Of a stretch of 64,000 nt of DNA, positions 1 to 10,602 are shown piece after piece; within the stretch, counting starts at the first letter, position 1, and each line of letters starts with the position of its first letter. The DNA is from Tetracentron sinense (lineage: Eukaryota; Streptophyta; Magnoliopsida; Trochodendrales; Trochodendraceae). Below the pieces are notes generated by a model, which worked only from the letters and a program-made list of their open reading frames with translations, was not told where the DNA came from and ran no database searches. The stretch is from positions 16,790,416 to 16,854,415 of the forward strand of contig CM026564.1 in assembly GCA_015143295.1 (NCBI GenBank). The letters are read 5' to 3'. The translations under genes and the position numbers were made by a program.

Positions 1-700
1 TCTACCCAGTTTCAAACCAGCTATTCCAACCAGAAAAATTCCAACCAAAATGCATGAGAAACAAAGAAAAGTAAGAAAAATCAATATCATTTCCGATCTG
101 TTTATACATCAAACACACCGTAAGAAGGAAAAACATAAATAAATAAATAAAAGAAAAAAGCCGAAAATCATTAGATCAACAAAGAAACCAGATAAAAGCT
201 AAACAAGAAGAAACATCTCCATCATTTTTGAAAAGAACCGAAAAGTAAAATCAAATTCAAGCATCATGGAAAAGGGAAGGTAGATAACCAGCTGAATCTA
301 AAAAAGAAGAGACATAATTCACATCAAATTCAGAAATCAGATCCCAAACCCTAGAAAGCACCACTTAGATGAACAAGGGGAATTGAAAGAATACGAAACA
401 GATCGAAATCTAAATCGACTAGATCAACCAGGGGAATTCAAACGAAATTAAACAGATCGAAATCAAATCGAGAGACGATGAGATCGAGAGAATCAAACCT
501 GCAAACAGATGTCGGTAGAATTCAGATCTGGTGGATGAAGGAACAGACGAAGAAGAGAGAATCGGAGAGAGAGCGGAAATTGCGAAGAACTGCTCAAATT
601 GAATGTTTTATTAGTTGAAGAATGAGAGATTTTCTCTCTCTCACTGTCTCTCTCTTTCTCTCTCTAAGAATTCGGAGGAGAAGAGAGAATAAAAGGCAAA
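1..700 (-). promoter_or_regulatory. Probable promoter, 5' UTR exon and first intron of a minus-strand gene to the left
   Basis: Read on the minus strand, the segment from about 690 down to 499 is a CT-rich leader with (CT)n runs at 632-668. It ends in a good donor (CAG followed by GTTTGATTC, near 499-491). The sequence below 491 is intron-like, AT-rich and free of long frames. A pyrimidine-rich leader with a leader intron is common in constitutively expressed plant genes. No coding sequence lies inside the window, so the gene is unknown. This is inferred from composition and one splice site. Confidence 0.33.
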
Positions 701-1944
701 AAAAGACAGCGCACCTCAAACTCAGAATATTAAGACATTTCATTTCTTTTTAGCATAATTTACGCTGCTTAAACTCAGTAATAAAAAGCGGTAAGAGAGA
801 AAAAAAAAAAAGAACCTACGAATGTGTGGGTGGCATTTCTTGAACCAATCCCATGGCTGCACTAAGATACCTCCACTCGTTTGGGCTAAGCTCAAGCTGG
901 TATTTCAGGTCGAATAAATCAAACGAGCTAAAAAATCTCAAATAGTTTATAACCAATCACTAAGGGCTAGAATTTTTGTTGGTTTATTTTTTCTTTTCTA
1001 ATGCCACATCATTATTAATCCTAACTATTTAATCATAAAGATGAACGGTTAGGATTTGAGAGTACACTTTTGGAGTATCCATAGACTAATTCTTTATTTT
1101 AACTCGGATGTTTAATTAAGCTAGACCTTCTTTGATTCGGCTCGACTTAGCTCGTTTCCGAGCTAAGTTCAGCTTGTGCTTGACTCGGCTTTGAATATTA
1201 ATAATATTTTTTGGGTAATATTATTTATATAAATAAAAAGAATATTTTTAACTTTCAAGTTGTAGTAATTTTTAATAAGTTTAAGATATAATATTAACAA
1301 AAAAATTAAGAATTTAAAAATAGAAACAATTTTCTAACTCTCAACTCTTACAACTGAAAGATTACTCCAAAATCTTATTATACGAGTATATTAATTTTCT
1401 ATAGTTTTTTGTATTATAATTTATTAATAAGTTTTTTTTTATTAAAATCATGTAAAATTAAACAAAATAATTATGTGATTCAAGCTCGAGAGGTTGGCTT
1501 GACTCGAATAATCAAACTTGTTAAAGCGAGCTCAAGCCTAAACATTCGACTTCGAATCAAGTTCATGCCAAGCTCAAAAATGGCCAAGCTCGGCTCGAAT
1601 ACACCCCTAGCCTTAACCCATCCAACTACTCTGATGTCTTGGGTCAGTGGGTTAGATTTCTCAAAGTCGGGATCATGTCCAATCCGCAATTGAACTCATT
1701 GCACTCTCAAAGCCCAATTAATTGCTCTTTTAATTCTACTTAAAAAGTTTTAACACTTAAGATTAAGATTTTTTCATAAAAATCAAGGTTACATGGTTGA
1801 ACCCTAAGAATTAGTGAATCTTAACCACAGTTAATCTATGTTAAAAGGGGTACGAGTTGATCAATGGGCATGATTGAACTCTGACTATGATCCATACTCT
1901 GTTTCTCAATGCTTTTACAATAGTACTGTCAGTTTTTGCATTTG
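701..1944. other. Gene-free stretch with a degenerate hAT-like inverted-repeat element
   Basis: No credible gene. About 860-1610 repeats short GAGCTCAAGC/GCTCGA-type words in both orientations and ends in CACCCCTA near 1608, as in plant hAT-derived foldback elements such as the cleaner one at 44176-44710. I could not find a matching left terminus or target duplication. A short unrelated AT-rich piece (about 950-1075) seems to interrupt it. The short frames at 1409-1693 are shadows. Confidence 0.25.
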
Positions 1945-2760
1945 GCTTCCCGGATCCTACGGGTTCTTAGGTAACATAATGCATAGTTAATATAGTAATC
2001 TCATCAACCATCGGAATCCGTCTGAATTTTTATGGGTTTGATCCTGGCTTCTTGGACCCTATGGGTCATTAGCAACATAATACATAGTTAATATAGACTA
2101 GTAATCCCGTCAACCCATCCGAATTTATCTGAATCTTTACGGGTTTGATTTAGCTTTCTCAACTCGTTTACAAATCGAAAACCAGTTGTATTTTGGCTTC
2201 CTGGACCCTAGGGGTCATTAGCAACATAACACATAATTAATATAGTAATCTCGTCAACCCATCCGAATTTGAATGAATTTTTAAGGGTTTGATCCGTGGG
2301 TTACGTTTTTGGGTTAGCTTTTTCAACTCGTTTACAATCGAAAACCAGTTGTATTTGGTTTCTAGGACCCTAGGGGCATTAGCAAATAATACATAGTTAA
2401 TATGGTAATCTCGTCGACCCATCCGAATCTGTATGGATTTTTACTGGTTTGATCCGCAGGTTAGGTTTCAGGGTTTGCTTTCTCAACTCCTTACAATCGA
2501 AAACCACTTGTATTTGGTTTAATTAATATAGTAATCCCGTCAATTCGTTTAAACCTGCCTGGCTTTTCATGAGTTGGATCCATGGGTTATGGTTAGCTTT
2601 TTAATTGGTTATAATCGAGTCAGATCAGATTTGGCTTCCCTGACCCTAGTTAATCGTAATCTGTCTGACTTTTTACTTGTGTGGGTTGGTATTTTGAATT
2701 CATGGGTTGTATTGTGCTTAGTTTTCTAAACCCATTTATAACTTGATCGGGTTTGGGGTA
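1945..2760. repeat. Imperfect tandem array, unit about 110-170 bp
   Basis: A module recurs five to six times. It contains a GGCTTCCTGGACCCTA-like start, then GCAACATAATACATAGTTAA, then CAACCCATCCGAAT, then CGGGTTTGAT and ACAATCGAAAACCAGTTGTA. Modules begin near 1947, 2043, 2193, 2358 and 2630, and decay towards the right. Unit lengths vary because parts are missing in some copies. There is no coding capacity. It may be part of an LTR or a decayed minisatellite. Confidence 0.7.
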
Positions 2761-2994
2761 GATTAATTGCCATGTGTCATAAACCTAGTTAATCATGTTT
2801 ATGAATTAGTTTGGTTTGATATACGGGTACCGAACCCGAATCTGTCTAACCCAACCCAATTTATTACTAACCTATGAGTGAGTGGTAGAAAAAGGTAATA
2901 CGGGAGTAAGGGCGACCTTTGACAAATCTATGGTGAGGGCAGTGAGGCTGTCATGATGACTCCACAAGTCATTAATCTATCCATATTTTCTTTA

Positions 2995-3327
2995 GGGTGT
3001 GTTCGGTTGAGGGGTAAATGGGTGGAAGAAAATAAAGTGAGAGAAAAGTTTAGGGGAAAATATAAATTTTTCTAAAATTATCCTTTGCTCTCTTTAGGAA
3101 TAGGGTTTAACAAAATGGTAGATTTGGAATTGGAAGCTTTTACTTTACTTTCTTTCACAATTCTAACTTTTTAGTGGAATAAGGTTTGGGTGAAAGTGAG
3201 TGAAAGTGAGTGAAAGTTAAGACATTATTGAGAAAGATCAAGTTTTACTTTACCCTAAAATCCCTCAAACCGAACAACTCTCACTTTCACCCACTTTCCT
3301 TTAAATTCCCCTCAACCGAACACACCC
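2995..3327. mobile_element. Tourist-like MITE (PIF/Harbinger type)
   Basis: The element has a perfect terminal inverted repeat of at least 20 bp, GGGTGTGTTCGGTTGAGGGG, at the left end with its reverse complement at the right end. It is flanked by TTA at 2992-2994 and 3328-3330. A 3-bp TTA target duplication and a GGGTGTGTTCGGTT-like terminus are typical of Tourist MITEs mobilised by PIF/Harbinger transposases. The element is 333 bp and non-coding. Confidence 0.85.
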
Positions 3328-3330
3328 TTA

Positions 3331-5263
3331 GGAAAATGTTTGGCCGACTCGCATTCGACAATATAGCAAAATACTAGTTCTCATCGGTCCATGTCCCCTT
3401 TTTTAACATTCACTAACTATGATAGCTACTTTTTAAAGAAGAGGTTTTACCCCTAAAATCTCTAACATGTAGACATGCAATTAACCTTCAACTTAACAAT
3501 CTAAAGTCCAACTAAGCATAATTTTCAAATAAGTACTTTTTCTTAGACTAGTGTTACCAAATGTCACCTAAGATTCATTCACCCCTAAGGTTCATCCATT
3601 TAACGTTGGTTTCTAGAAGAAGAAAAAAAGGAAAATAATCACCTCCTCGATCGGTGTCACGAGGAGGGGCGTCTTGGCTCCCATTTTCTTGCCATGTGTC
3701 CTCCTTCCAACCCCATTTAGTTGTGGTTAAGATTCATCCACCCTTAGGGTTCACCCATCTACCCTTGGTTTTTAGAAAAATAAAATTAAAAAATTAACAA
3801 AAGGGTTAAAAAAACTAACCTGAGTTTATGAGAGTTAAAGGGTTGGCTATGTGAGAGCAAGGAGGAATAGTCTCCTCCTCGACTGACGAGGGGACTATTG
3901 CTCAAAAATAAATAACTTTAAGTTTGTTAAACTTGATTGCTTAACCACTATTTAAAGGAGATGACATGGGAAGGCATTGGGCTAGATAGTTGAATACAGA
4001 TCTGCTTATCGCTGCTTTTTTTATATCATAATTATTATCTTTTAGGCCATGCTTTTCTCTCCCTCTCCTATTTCCTTTTATGTTGACCATCTCTCTCCTA
4101 CTTTTAACTTAAGTTGTTGACAGCTATTAGATTTATTATCTTAAATAAGACAAATTTTGTTGCCCAAGGTACACAATCAAGGACTGCTCATGGGTAAAGT
4201 ATAAAGTATAAATTAGGACAATAAATCGAGTGAAATCGGAGCTGATACCACATTATTTGTATCCAATTTGATTTTTAATATCTGTTATCCGAATTTGCTC
4301 TATTATCCGACAGATAATAAAATATAAATTTTGTATCCATATCCTAATAAATATTTGATCGGATATTATTTAAATCCGTTCGATTATACCAACTAAAATC
4401 GAATATCATTTAAATTCGTCCGAGTACAATATCCGAAATATCTGAACTAAATAGATAGTTATATTTTTGTCCTCCTAAAATTTAGATATTACATTAAATA
4501 TAAGCATGTGTAATATCATAGATAAGTGTAGTTTTGCAAAGACATAATAATTTATATAATAATATTATTATATATGTAAAATACTAATCGGACAAATATT
4601 TAGCGAAATAGATATATCACTATCTATATCCGATCTGATTATTAAACGAATATCATTTTACTATCTGAATTCAATTCCCCAATTATTTATTCGGATAATT
4701 ATTCGACTGTTCGGATACGAATTTGAATCAGACCCGTATTGAATCTGGATCGGATCTGAATAATATATGCATCTATTTACATCCCTAGTAGTATAAATAT
4801 TAAAAAAGATAAAAAAATTTCTAAATTTTTAGTTGGATTTGCATTAAAGCTGACCAATTAAAAGTCTTAGTTAAGCCAATTAAAAGTCTTAATTTTAACT
4901 AGGATAAAAATAATTAACAAATGGATCAACTATAGCATCTCCACATTGGGTGAGCATTCCACCAATTGGAAATGCGCATGCATATTGAAGAATTCCCCTT
5001 TCATTATAACATTTCTCACGCTGTGTTGGGTTTTCACCTCTCCTTATCTCTCTCGAGAGGTGTCTTGGGTAGGGCTATTAATGGGATGGGCTCAAGTTGG
5101 GGTAATGACGTAAATTAACTTGGGCTGGGCATGACTTCTAAAGTTCCGATGCATTGAGAAAATGTTATGATGGCTACACCGTACACAAAGGATGCCACAT
5201 ACATGAAAGTATCTAAACCATCTCCCAAATAGATTTTCACCAAGTACCTACCAAAATAATTTT
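3331..5263. other. Gene-free AT-rich stretch with small degenerate repeats
   Basis: No gene is supported. A phrase resembling GATTCATCCACCCTTAGGGTTCACCCAT occurs near 3570 and again near 3727. Related wording (CCCTAGGG...GTGAATCTTAA) recurs at 1800, 39580, 40575 and 41500, so it belongs to a dispersed non-coding repeat. About 4180-4790 is very AT-rich with many TATCCGA-type words and ends in CATCCCTAG, as hAT-like elements often do; no left partner was found. Confidence 0.4.
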
Positions 5264-5735
5264 CACTACAAGAAATCACACTTTTAGCGGTAGAAAACAA
5301 CCATCTCAAAAATTGAAAAAACAACCGCTAAAAGGTTTTAGGGATGAAATACTTGTTTGTCGCTAACACCATCATCGATAAATGTTATAGCGACAAAAGT
5401 ACAAATTTGTTGGTAAAAAAAGATTTAGTGGAAAATTTTCTTCCGCCGCTAAAAGTCTAAAAAACCGTCATTGAAAGTTGACATAACAGAACATTTACCG
5501 ACGAAATAAAATTGCTGCTAAAAATGCAAAACTGGCGCAATAGATATTATTAGCGACGAGTTATTTCCACTGCTAAAAGTATTTTTAGAGGCAAAAATAA
5601 ATACCTCCAAAGTGTAAAAAACTATCATTGAAGGGATATAATAGAATATTTAGTGACAAAAAAAACCACTACAAAAAGGCAAAATTATCGTTTTAAGTAT
5701 TATTAACGATCGTTTATTTTCGCTACTAAAGGTAT
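5264..5735 (+). mobile_element. CACTA (En/Spm) transposon terminus, interrupted
   Basis: The segment begins with CACTACAAGAAATC, the diagnostic CACTA terminal inverted repeat. It continues with repeated subterminal words (TTAGCGA, CCGCTAAAAG, TTAGCGACGAG), which in this family are transposase-binding sites. At 5736 it is cut by a family-A LTR. The matching right terminus was not found, so only the end of the element remains visible. No transposase frame is present. Confidence 0.75.
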
Positions 5736-6378
5736 TGTAAGCACCCAATTTTTACACCCCTTCTTAACCATGGTTAAACAATTTAACCATGGTTAAACAA
5801 TTTAACCATGGTTAACACCTGTCAACCATGAGTCAACCCTAGGTAAACCCTAGTCAAATCTAGTTAAATCCTAGGACAACCCTAGTTAAACCCTAGGTCA
5901 ACTCTAGGTCCAACCTTAGCTAGCCCTACCCTAGCCCTAGATAACCCTAAGACACATAGGTGACGAAACCAAGGCCCCCAGGACATAGACCTGTAGACAA
6001 AAAATCATGGCCTATACAGGGCCCACAAACCCTAGCCAAGCCCTAGGAGGGGGGGCAACATTGAAATTCAAATTATAAGTGAATATCGGTAATCTAATTG
6101 CCGACATTCCTTTTGTAGAAAAATATATACTGTGTGCAAGGCATTTAAGCCTGGGCCAAGCACATTTCTGGAAAATATTGGAAATGGCGATAGATTATTT
6201 ACCGTCATTATGCATTTTGCCTTCAAGGAGAATGGCGGTATTGGCTTTACTGCCATTCCCAATTTACACAAACTCAGTGCTCGTCTGCCCCCCTGCACAC
6301 TCAAGCACGCCCCTGAAACCTCCATACTCCCTTTGCCTACCTCTATCCTAATCCCCAGGGTGTCCAAGGCCTTCCAAG

Positions 6379-6391
6379 TCTATAAATAGGG
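6379..6391 (+). promoter_or_regulatory. TATA box of family-A LTR
   Basis: TCTATAAATAGGG lies about 640 bp inside the LTR and is followed by a CT-rich initiator region, as expected for an LTR promoter at the U3/R boundary. The equivalent position in copy 2 reads CCCTATTTAACC near 9984. Confidence 0.55.
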
Positions 6392-7564
6392 ACTCTCCTC
6401 CACCCTTATTCTCCACTAAAAGAATCCCCCAGACCCTAATCCGAAAAACTCTGAAAATCTACTGGAAAACTCGGATTTTATCCCAGTCCAAGCTCGAAAC
6501 CACACACTAGCTTGATCCAAGAGGACTCTAGAACTTTGAGGAATCAGCCTAGGTTCCTCCCAGTCGTGCACCACCACCGTAGCCACCACTGGCCTCCGCC
6601 TGAAGCAAACCAGTTGGGTAGGGTAATCCCCTACCCCCTTTATCTCCTATTAAAGCATTGTGAGTCCCTGATCCTACTCCAAGGGACTTTTTATTTCAAT
6701 TAATCCCAAGGACAGAGGTCCCCTTGCCTCTCTCATAGGCATGAGGACCGTCTCAAGGGTAGACTCTATGGCCATACAACCGTTCAGGCCTTGCAATGTT
6801 TAGGGCACTCCCCCTAAGCTTCTGGGGAATCCTCAGTTCATGAGGGATCCCTTAGAAGCATGATGGTGCAGTACCATGGGAGGAAATACGTGAATCCTGA
6901 GAAAACCAAGAATTGCGGTAATTTCAGTACTATCATTCATGGCCTTCTCCCTTGTAGTAACTTTAGGCCTCTTTTTGTGGGCCCTTAGTCAATTCCAGGG
7001 CCAAGCTTAGGTCCCTGAGACCTCTATCTATCCTCTCTGGTCCTTCCAGGCTCCTCATTCTAACCATGGTTAAAATCCATTGAACCATAGAAGACACAGA
7101 ACATCGGTGAATAGTTCACCGACATTCTGAGTCTTCTGGCAATTACTAAAAATGGCCACTGTAGGTCCCCTCTAGGCTAGGCCCAGGGCCCAAACCAGGC
7201 TCAGGACTTGTGATAAGTCCCCTGAACTCCTTCCAGGGTCTAGAACCCCTGAGCATGACCTTTGACCTCCCCTTTTGGCTGCAAAGCCACTGTTCAGAAA
7301 ATAGTAGTAGTGACGGTAGAATAAGTACTGCCAGTTCCATTATGTAGAGAAATGAGATTGGGGGTGATTATTCTACCACAAATCCTACTGTTTTCATGCA
7401 ACAAAGGCCTTGCAAGGCTCAAACATGGTAAGAGGTCATTCTAGGCTCTATCATACACTCTGTGCCCATCCCTGGCCAGACCAGGACTTTAACTGAAGTT
7501 AAACTTAACTCCGATTAACTTCTAACCATGGTTAGCTTACCACTTAATTCTGGTTAAGCAATCT

Positions 7565-7805
7565 AAGCCTCTAGGCCCGAACCTTTGGCCTCCGGGCCCA
7601 TGCCTTATCCTCCGGGCTCCACCCTTAGCCTCCGAGCTTAACCTTTGGCCTCTGGGCCCATGCCTTAGCCTCTAGGCTCCACCCTTAGCTTTCGAACTCA
7701 ACCTTTGACTTCGGGTCCATGCCTTAGCGTCCAGACACTACCCTTAGCCTTTGGGCTCAACCTTTAGCCTCCGGGCTCAACCTTTAGCCTCCGGGCCCAA
7801 TCCCA
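7565..7805. repeat. Minisatellite inside family-A LTR, ~21-bp unit
   Basis: About eleven imperfect copies of a ~21-bp unit resembling CCTTTGGCCTCCGGGCCCAAC. The copy at 14590-14800 has the related words CCTACCGGGC and CTTAGCCTACCGGGCTC but fewer units, so the array length varies between LTR copies. Confidence 0.7.
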
Positions 7806-8091
7806 ATGTAGAACCCTGGTTCTTGATGTTCATGCACGGTGAATAGCGCCATAAATAGTGTATAAGGCTTGATGCCAACTGTAAAGTATTGGATGAATCT
7901 CAATGATAAGAGGATTTATTTTTTCTATTTGATGGATAATGTATTTTAAAATGTGTTAAAGTCTTAAGAATGTTTTCAATGTTCAAGTGGGTTAAATGAA
8001 AAGGTTGGAAAAGTTCTAAGTGTTAAAAATGAGAAAAAATAGCAAAAATGGGCAAACCACAGACCAACCGGTCGACTGCTCGCCTATCGGT
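7806..8091. other. Short unassigned stretch between two LTRs
   Basis: AT-rich, with no gene or clear terminus. It contains CCGGTCGACTGCTCGCCTATCGG near 8070, similar in style to the GATCGATCGG clusters inside family-B LTRs (31960-32160), so it may be remnant LTR. Confidence 0.3.
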
Positions 8092-8575
8092 TATAACGAC
8101 CCCAAAATCCTACCTTGACCAAAATAGGACTTTGGAATCGTCACATTTCTTAAACCTGCTTAAATCCATGACATACAAGACATACTAACACGAGTCTCCA
8201 AAAAATGACGATAATAAAATTCTGATATAAACAAAATCATCCTACACAACGGTCATTTATCCAACATAACATAACCCACATAAATAAGATAGTTTGGTAG
8301 TAACTGTAAAGAAGTCTAATAAACAACATCAACTAAAAATCTATTACAATTCTCTTAACCAAAATAAAACATAAACTAATAGGGGTAACTATCAAAACCC
8401 CTGACTCCTTTCTCTTAAGGCTCACTTTTTCCTCCTTCCTCAACGTAAGCCTCCTCAATCCATGGCTCACCTACCTGTAAGCACCCAATTTTTACACTCG
8501 ACAACTTGTGTGCTCCGTAACAACCTCGTCACACTACAACACTACCTCCTGTATATTCCCTTTGTGATACCCCCG

Positions 8576-8800
8576 TGTGTTCTCGGCATCCCAGGTGAGC
8601 GTCGACATAATACACTTTGTCGACACCTCGCATGCCTGACATCCCGTGTGCACCTTTACAGTGTGCACCACCTGTATGTCCTCCTTTTTGACACCCCGTG
8701 TGTCCTCGGTATCCCAGGTGAACGTCGACATAACACACTTTGTCTGCACCTCGAATGCCCAACACCCTGTGTGTTCTCGACACCCCATGTGTCCTCCGAT
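8576..8800. repeat. ~122-bp tandem duplication in family-A LTR
   Basis: The block holding CTCGGCATCCCAGGTGAGCG and CGACATAATACACTTTGTC (8580-8625) is repeated at 8705-8750 as CTCGGTATCCCAGGTGAACG and CGACATAACACACTTTGTC. The long open frames here on both strands come from this GC-richer repeat and are not credible genes. Confidence 0.75.
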
Positions 8801-9008
8801 CGATTCGGTTAATATCCCCCATGAAACACCATTTTGATCAATCCTCCCGCCGCTTCTGAGCGACACTTTCTTCTGACCAACGCCTCAGGGCCACGCCATT
8901 CCTGCATTCATGTTCTTTCTCAGCTACTCGTTATCCCCTCGCAGTAGTCTTCATCACTTCACCACACTCACCATTTGCACAGCATGCATCATTGCTACAT
9001 CCATCTCA

Positions 9009-9019
9009 GTATAAAAATA
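9009..9019 (+). promoter_or_regulatory. TATA box of the outer family-A LTR
   Basis: AGTATAAAAATAGG lies about 535 bp from the LTR start at 8476. The second LTR start (9082) follows about 65 bp later. Confidence 0.45.
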
Positions 9020-10010
9020 GGATGTTTTCAGTCTTTGCCGTTCAATCGTCATTCTGGCACTCTCCGGCAAAGAGAGGCAGCTGTAAGTACCCAATTTTTA
9101 CACTTTGCTTAACCATGGTTAACCCCCATTAACCATGGTTTTCCCTGGTCAAACCCTAGTAGCCTAGGTAGATGATAATCTAATCCCTAGTAGCCCTAGG
9201 TAGATTCCAACTAAACCCTAGCCTAGCCCTAGGTAAACCCTAAACCCTAGCCTGGCCCTAGGTAAACCCTAAAACCTTAGAATCGAAACTCAATGGGCTC
9301 AAGGCCCATTTCAAATAAAAAAGTCTAAACCCTAGTCTAACCCTAAGCTAACGCTACCTAAACCCTAAGTTCCTTAGACCTAACCCTAGGTCTAGCCCTA
9401 ACCTAAACCTTAGACAAAGCCCCACGGGCTCAAGGCCCATTTCAAAGTCTAAAACCTCAAAAACATATGGATAAAACCCTATTTTTGGGCCCAAACAGGG
9501 GTCCACTAAGCCCAATCCAAGTAGGACCCACATTACCCTTTTCAAAATCCAAAATTTTTAGGGCAAAACTCTCATAGGGTAAAACCCTTTTTTGCCTTCC
9601 CCACATGTGTGGTGGTTAGGCCCAAAATGGCAATAAAAAAAAACAAAAAAAAAGTCTATGACCTTTTAGGGTTTTATGGTGGGACCCACCCCAAACCAAA
9701 TAAAGGAAAAAAAAAAAAAAGGATTTTGTTTTCAAATTTTTAGGTGCCAACCCTTGTTGGGCAAAGCCAACAAGGGTGTTGGCCCATATGCATATGAGGC
9801 TAAGCCTAACAGCAAACCAAAATCAAATTTTTTTTTTTTTTTAAAACATGATACTGTTCATCTTCTTCTTCAGGAGGACGATGACAGTCAGCTACTGCCA
9901 CTGGCTCCCCTGACCACCTGGCTTCTCCAATTGTCCCCCACACCTGTGGGGGGTGATCCTTATCCACTCCCCAAAGTTCCATTCCCTATTTAACCCCTCC
10001 TCAGCCACGA

Positions 10011-10232
10011 TTTCTTTTTCTTTTTTTTGGTTGAAAGGATATCATTTAACAAAAAAACTACAAACCAAATTACACCAAATGGATGCCCGAATCGAAAGGA
10101 GGCTGGCTGACTCCCTCGGATAAGAGGGCTGACGAGCTAATTGGTGGGCTACATCATTTCCACTCCTGGGAATGTAGGACACTCTAACACTTGAAATAAA
10201 TTGGAGAAGTTTCTTCACATCCTTCATCATGC
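10011..10232 (-). pseudogene. LINE 3' end: RNase H C-terminus, short 3' UTR and poly(A)
   Basis: Minus-strand frame 10042-10230 reads MMKDVKKLLQF...VSYIPRSGNDVAHQLAR. This is the C-terminal part of the RNase H (RVT_3) domain of plant L1-type LINEs, where a WIPRSxNxxAHxLA motif is expected. It is followed by about 30 bp and then an A-rich tail, seen as T-runs at 10011-10030 on the plus strand. The upstream part of the same LINE lies immediately to the right in the opposite orientation, as in a 5'-inverted (twin-primed) insertion. Confidence 0.75.
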
Positions 10233-10602
10233 TCTTTTTGTGCTAAGGCGGTTGAGAGCATATCACACTTGTTTTTGTAGTGTCCGATAGCACAAGCGAT
10301 CTGGTTGAGTTCTCCTCTTTCAATCCGGATTGATCAAAGTCAGCTTCCTTCTTTTGATCGATGGCTAGAGACCCAACTAAAGGTGATGCAATATAGGGGT
10401 GGGGATGGATACCCTATAGTTCTGTTAATCTCTATCGTATGGCATATTTGGGTTGCTCGGAATGAGGCATGTTACAAAAAGAAGAGCCCAGACCCGATCT
10501 CAATAATTCAAAGAGCAACTAAGTGGGCTTTGGAGGTTGCCTTTGAATCTGATACCCCTCCTAATGGGACAGTTCCTACGCAAGGCCCCCTTAGCCATTG
10601 CA
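10231..10602 (+). pseudogene. LINE fragment, inverted 5' part: zf-RVT region
   Basis: Plus-strand translation from about 10231 gives CSFCAKAVESISHLF, one stop, then CPIAQAIW. This is the C-x2-C...H...C zinc-binding zf-RVT module that follows the reverse transcriptase in plant LINEs. The open frame 10305-10602 continues with LLISIVWHIWVARNEACYKK, a conserved downstream linker. At 10603 it is broken by a copia solo LTR and resumes at 12577. No reverse transcriptase core is present, so this is a truncated copy. Confidence 0.75.

Larger units (their letters stand above)
5736..7805 (+). mobile_element. LTR of family A, copy 1 (right part missing)
   Basis: It starts with TGTAAGCACCCAATTTTTAC, shared with starts at 8476 and 9082. 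The preceding pentamer is GGTAT. It is rich in the palindrome TTAACCATGGTTAA, has many CCCTAGG-type words, and carries a TATA box at 6379. The U5-like end seen in the copy ending at 15272 is absent: similarity fades at the minisatellite near 7805. The short frames in 6068-6703 and 7146-7340 have no recognisable protein and are not annotated as genes. Confidence 0.65.

Noticed and set aside
8462..8866. Long overlapping open frames of 97-116 codons on both strands
   Set aside because: They arise from a GC-richer ~122-bp tandem duplication in an LTR. The translations are repetitive and match no domain I know.
9165..9470. CCCTAAACCCTAG-rich sequence looking like an interstitial telomere repeat
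   Set aside because: The units are irregular CCCTAGG/AACCCTAG words scattered through a family-A LTR and also in copy 1 (5830-5960). They do not form a head-to-tail TTTAGGG array.
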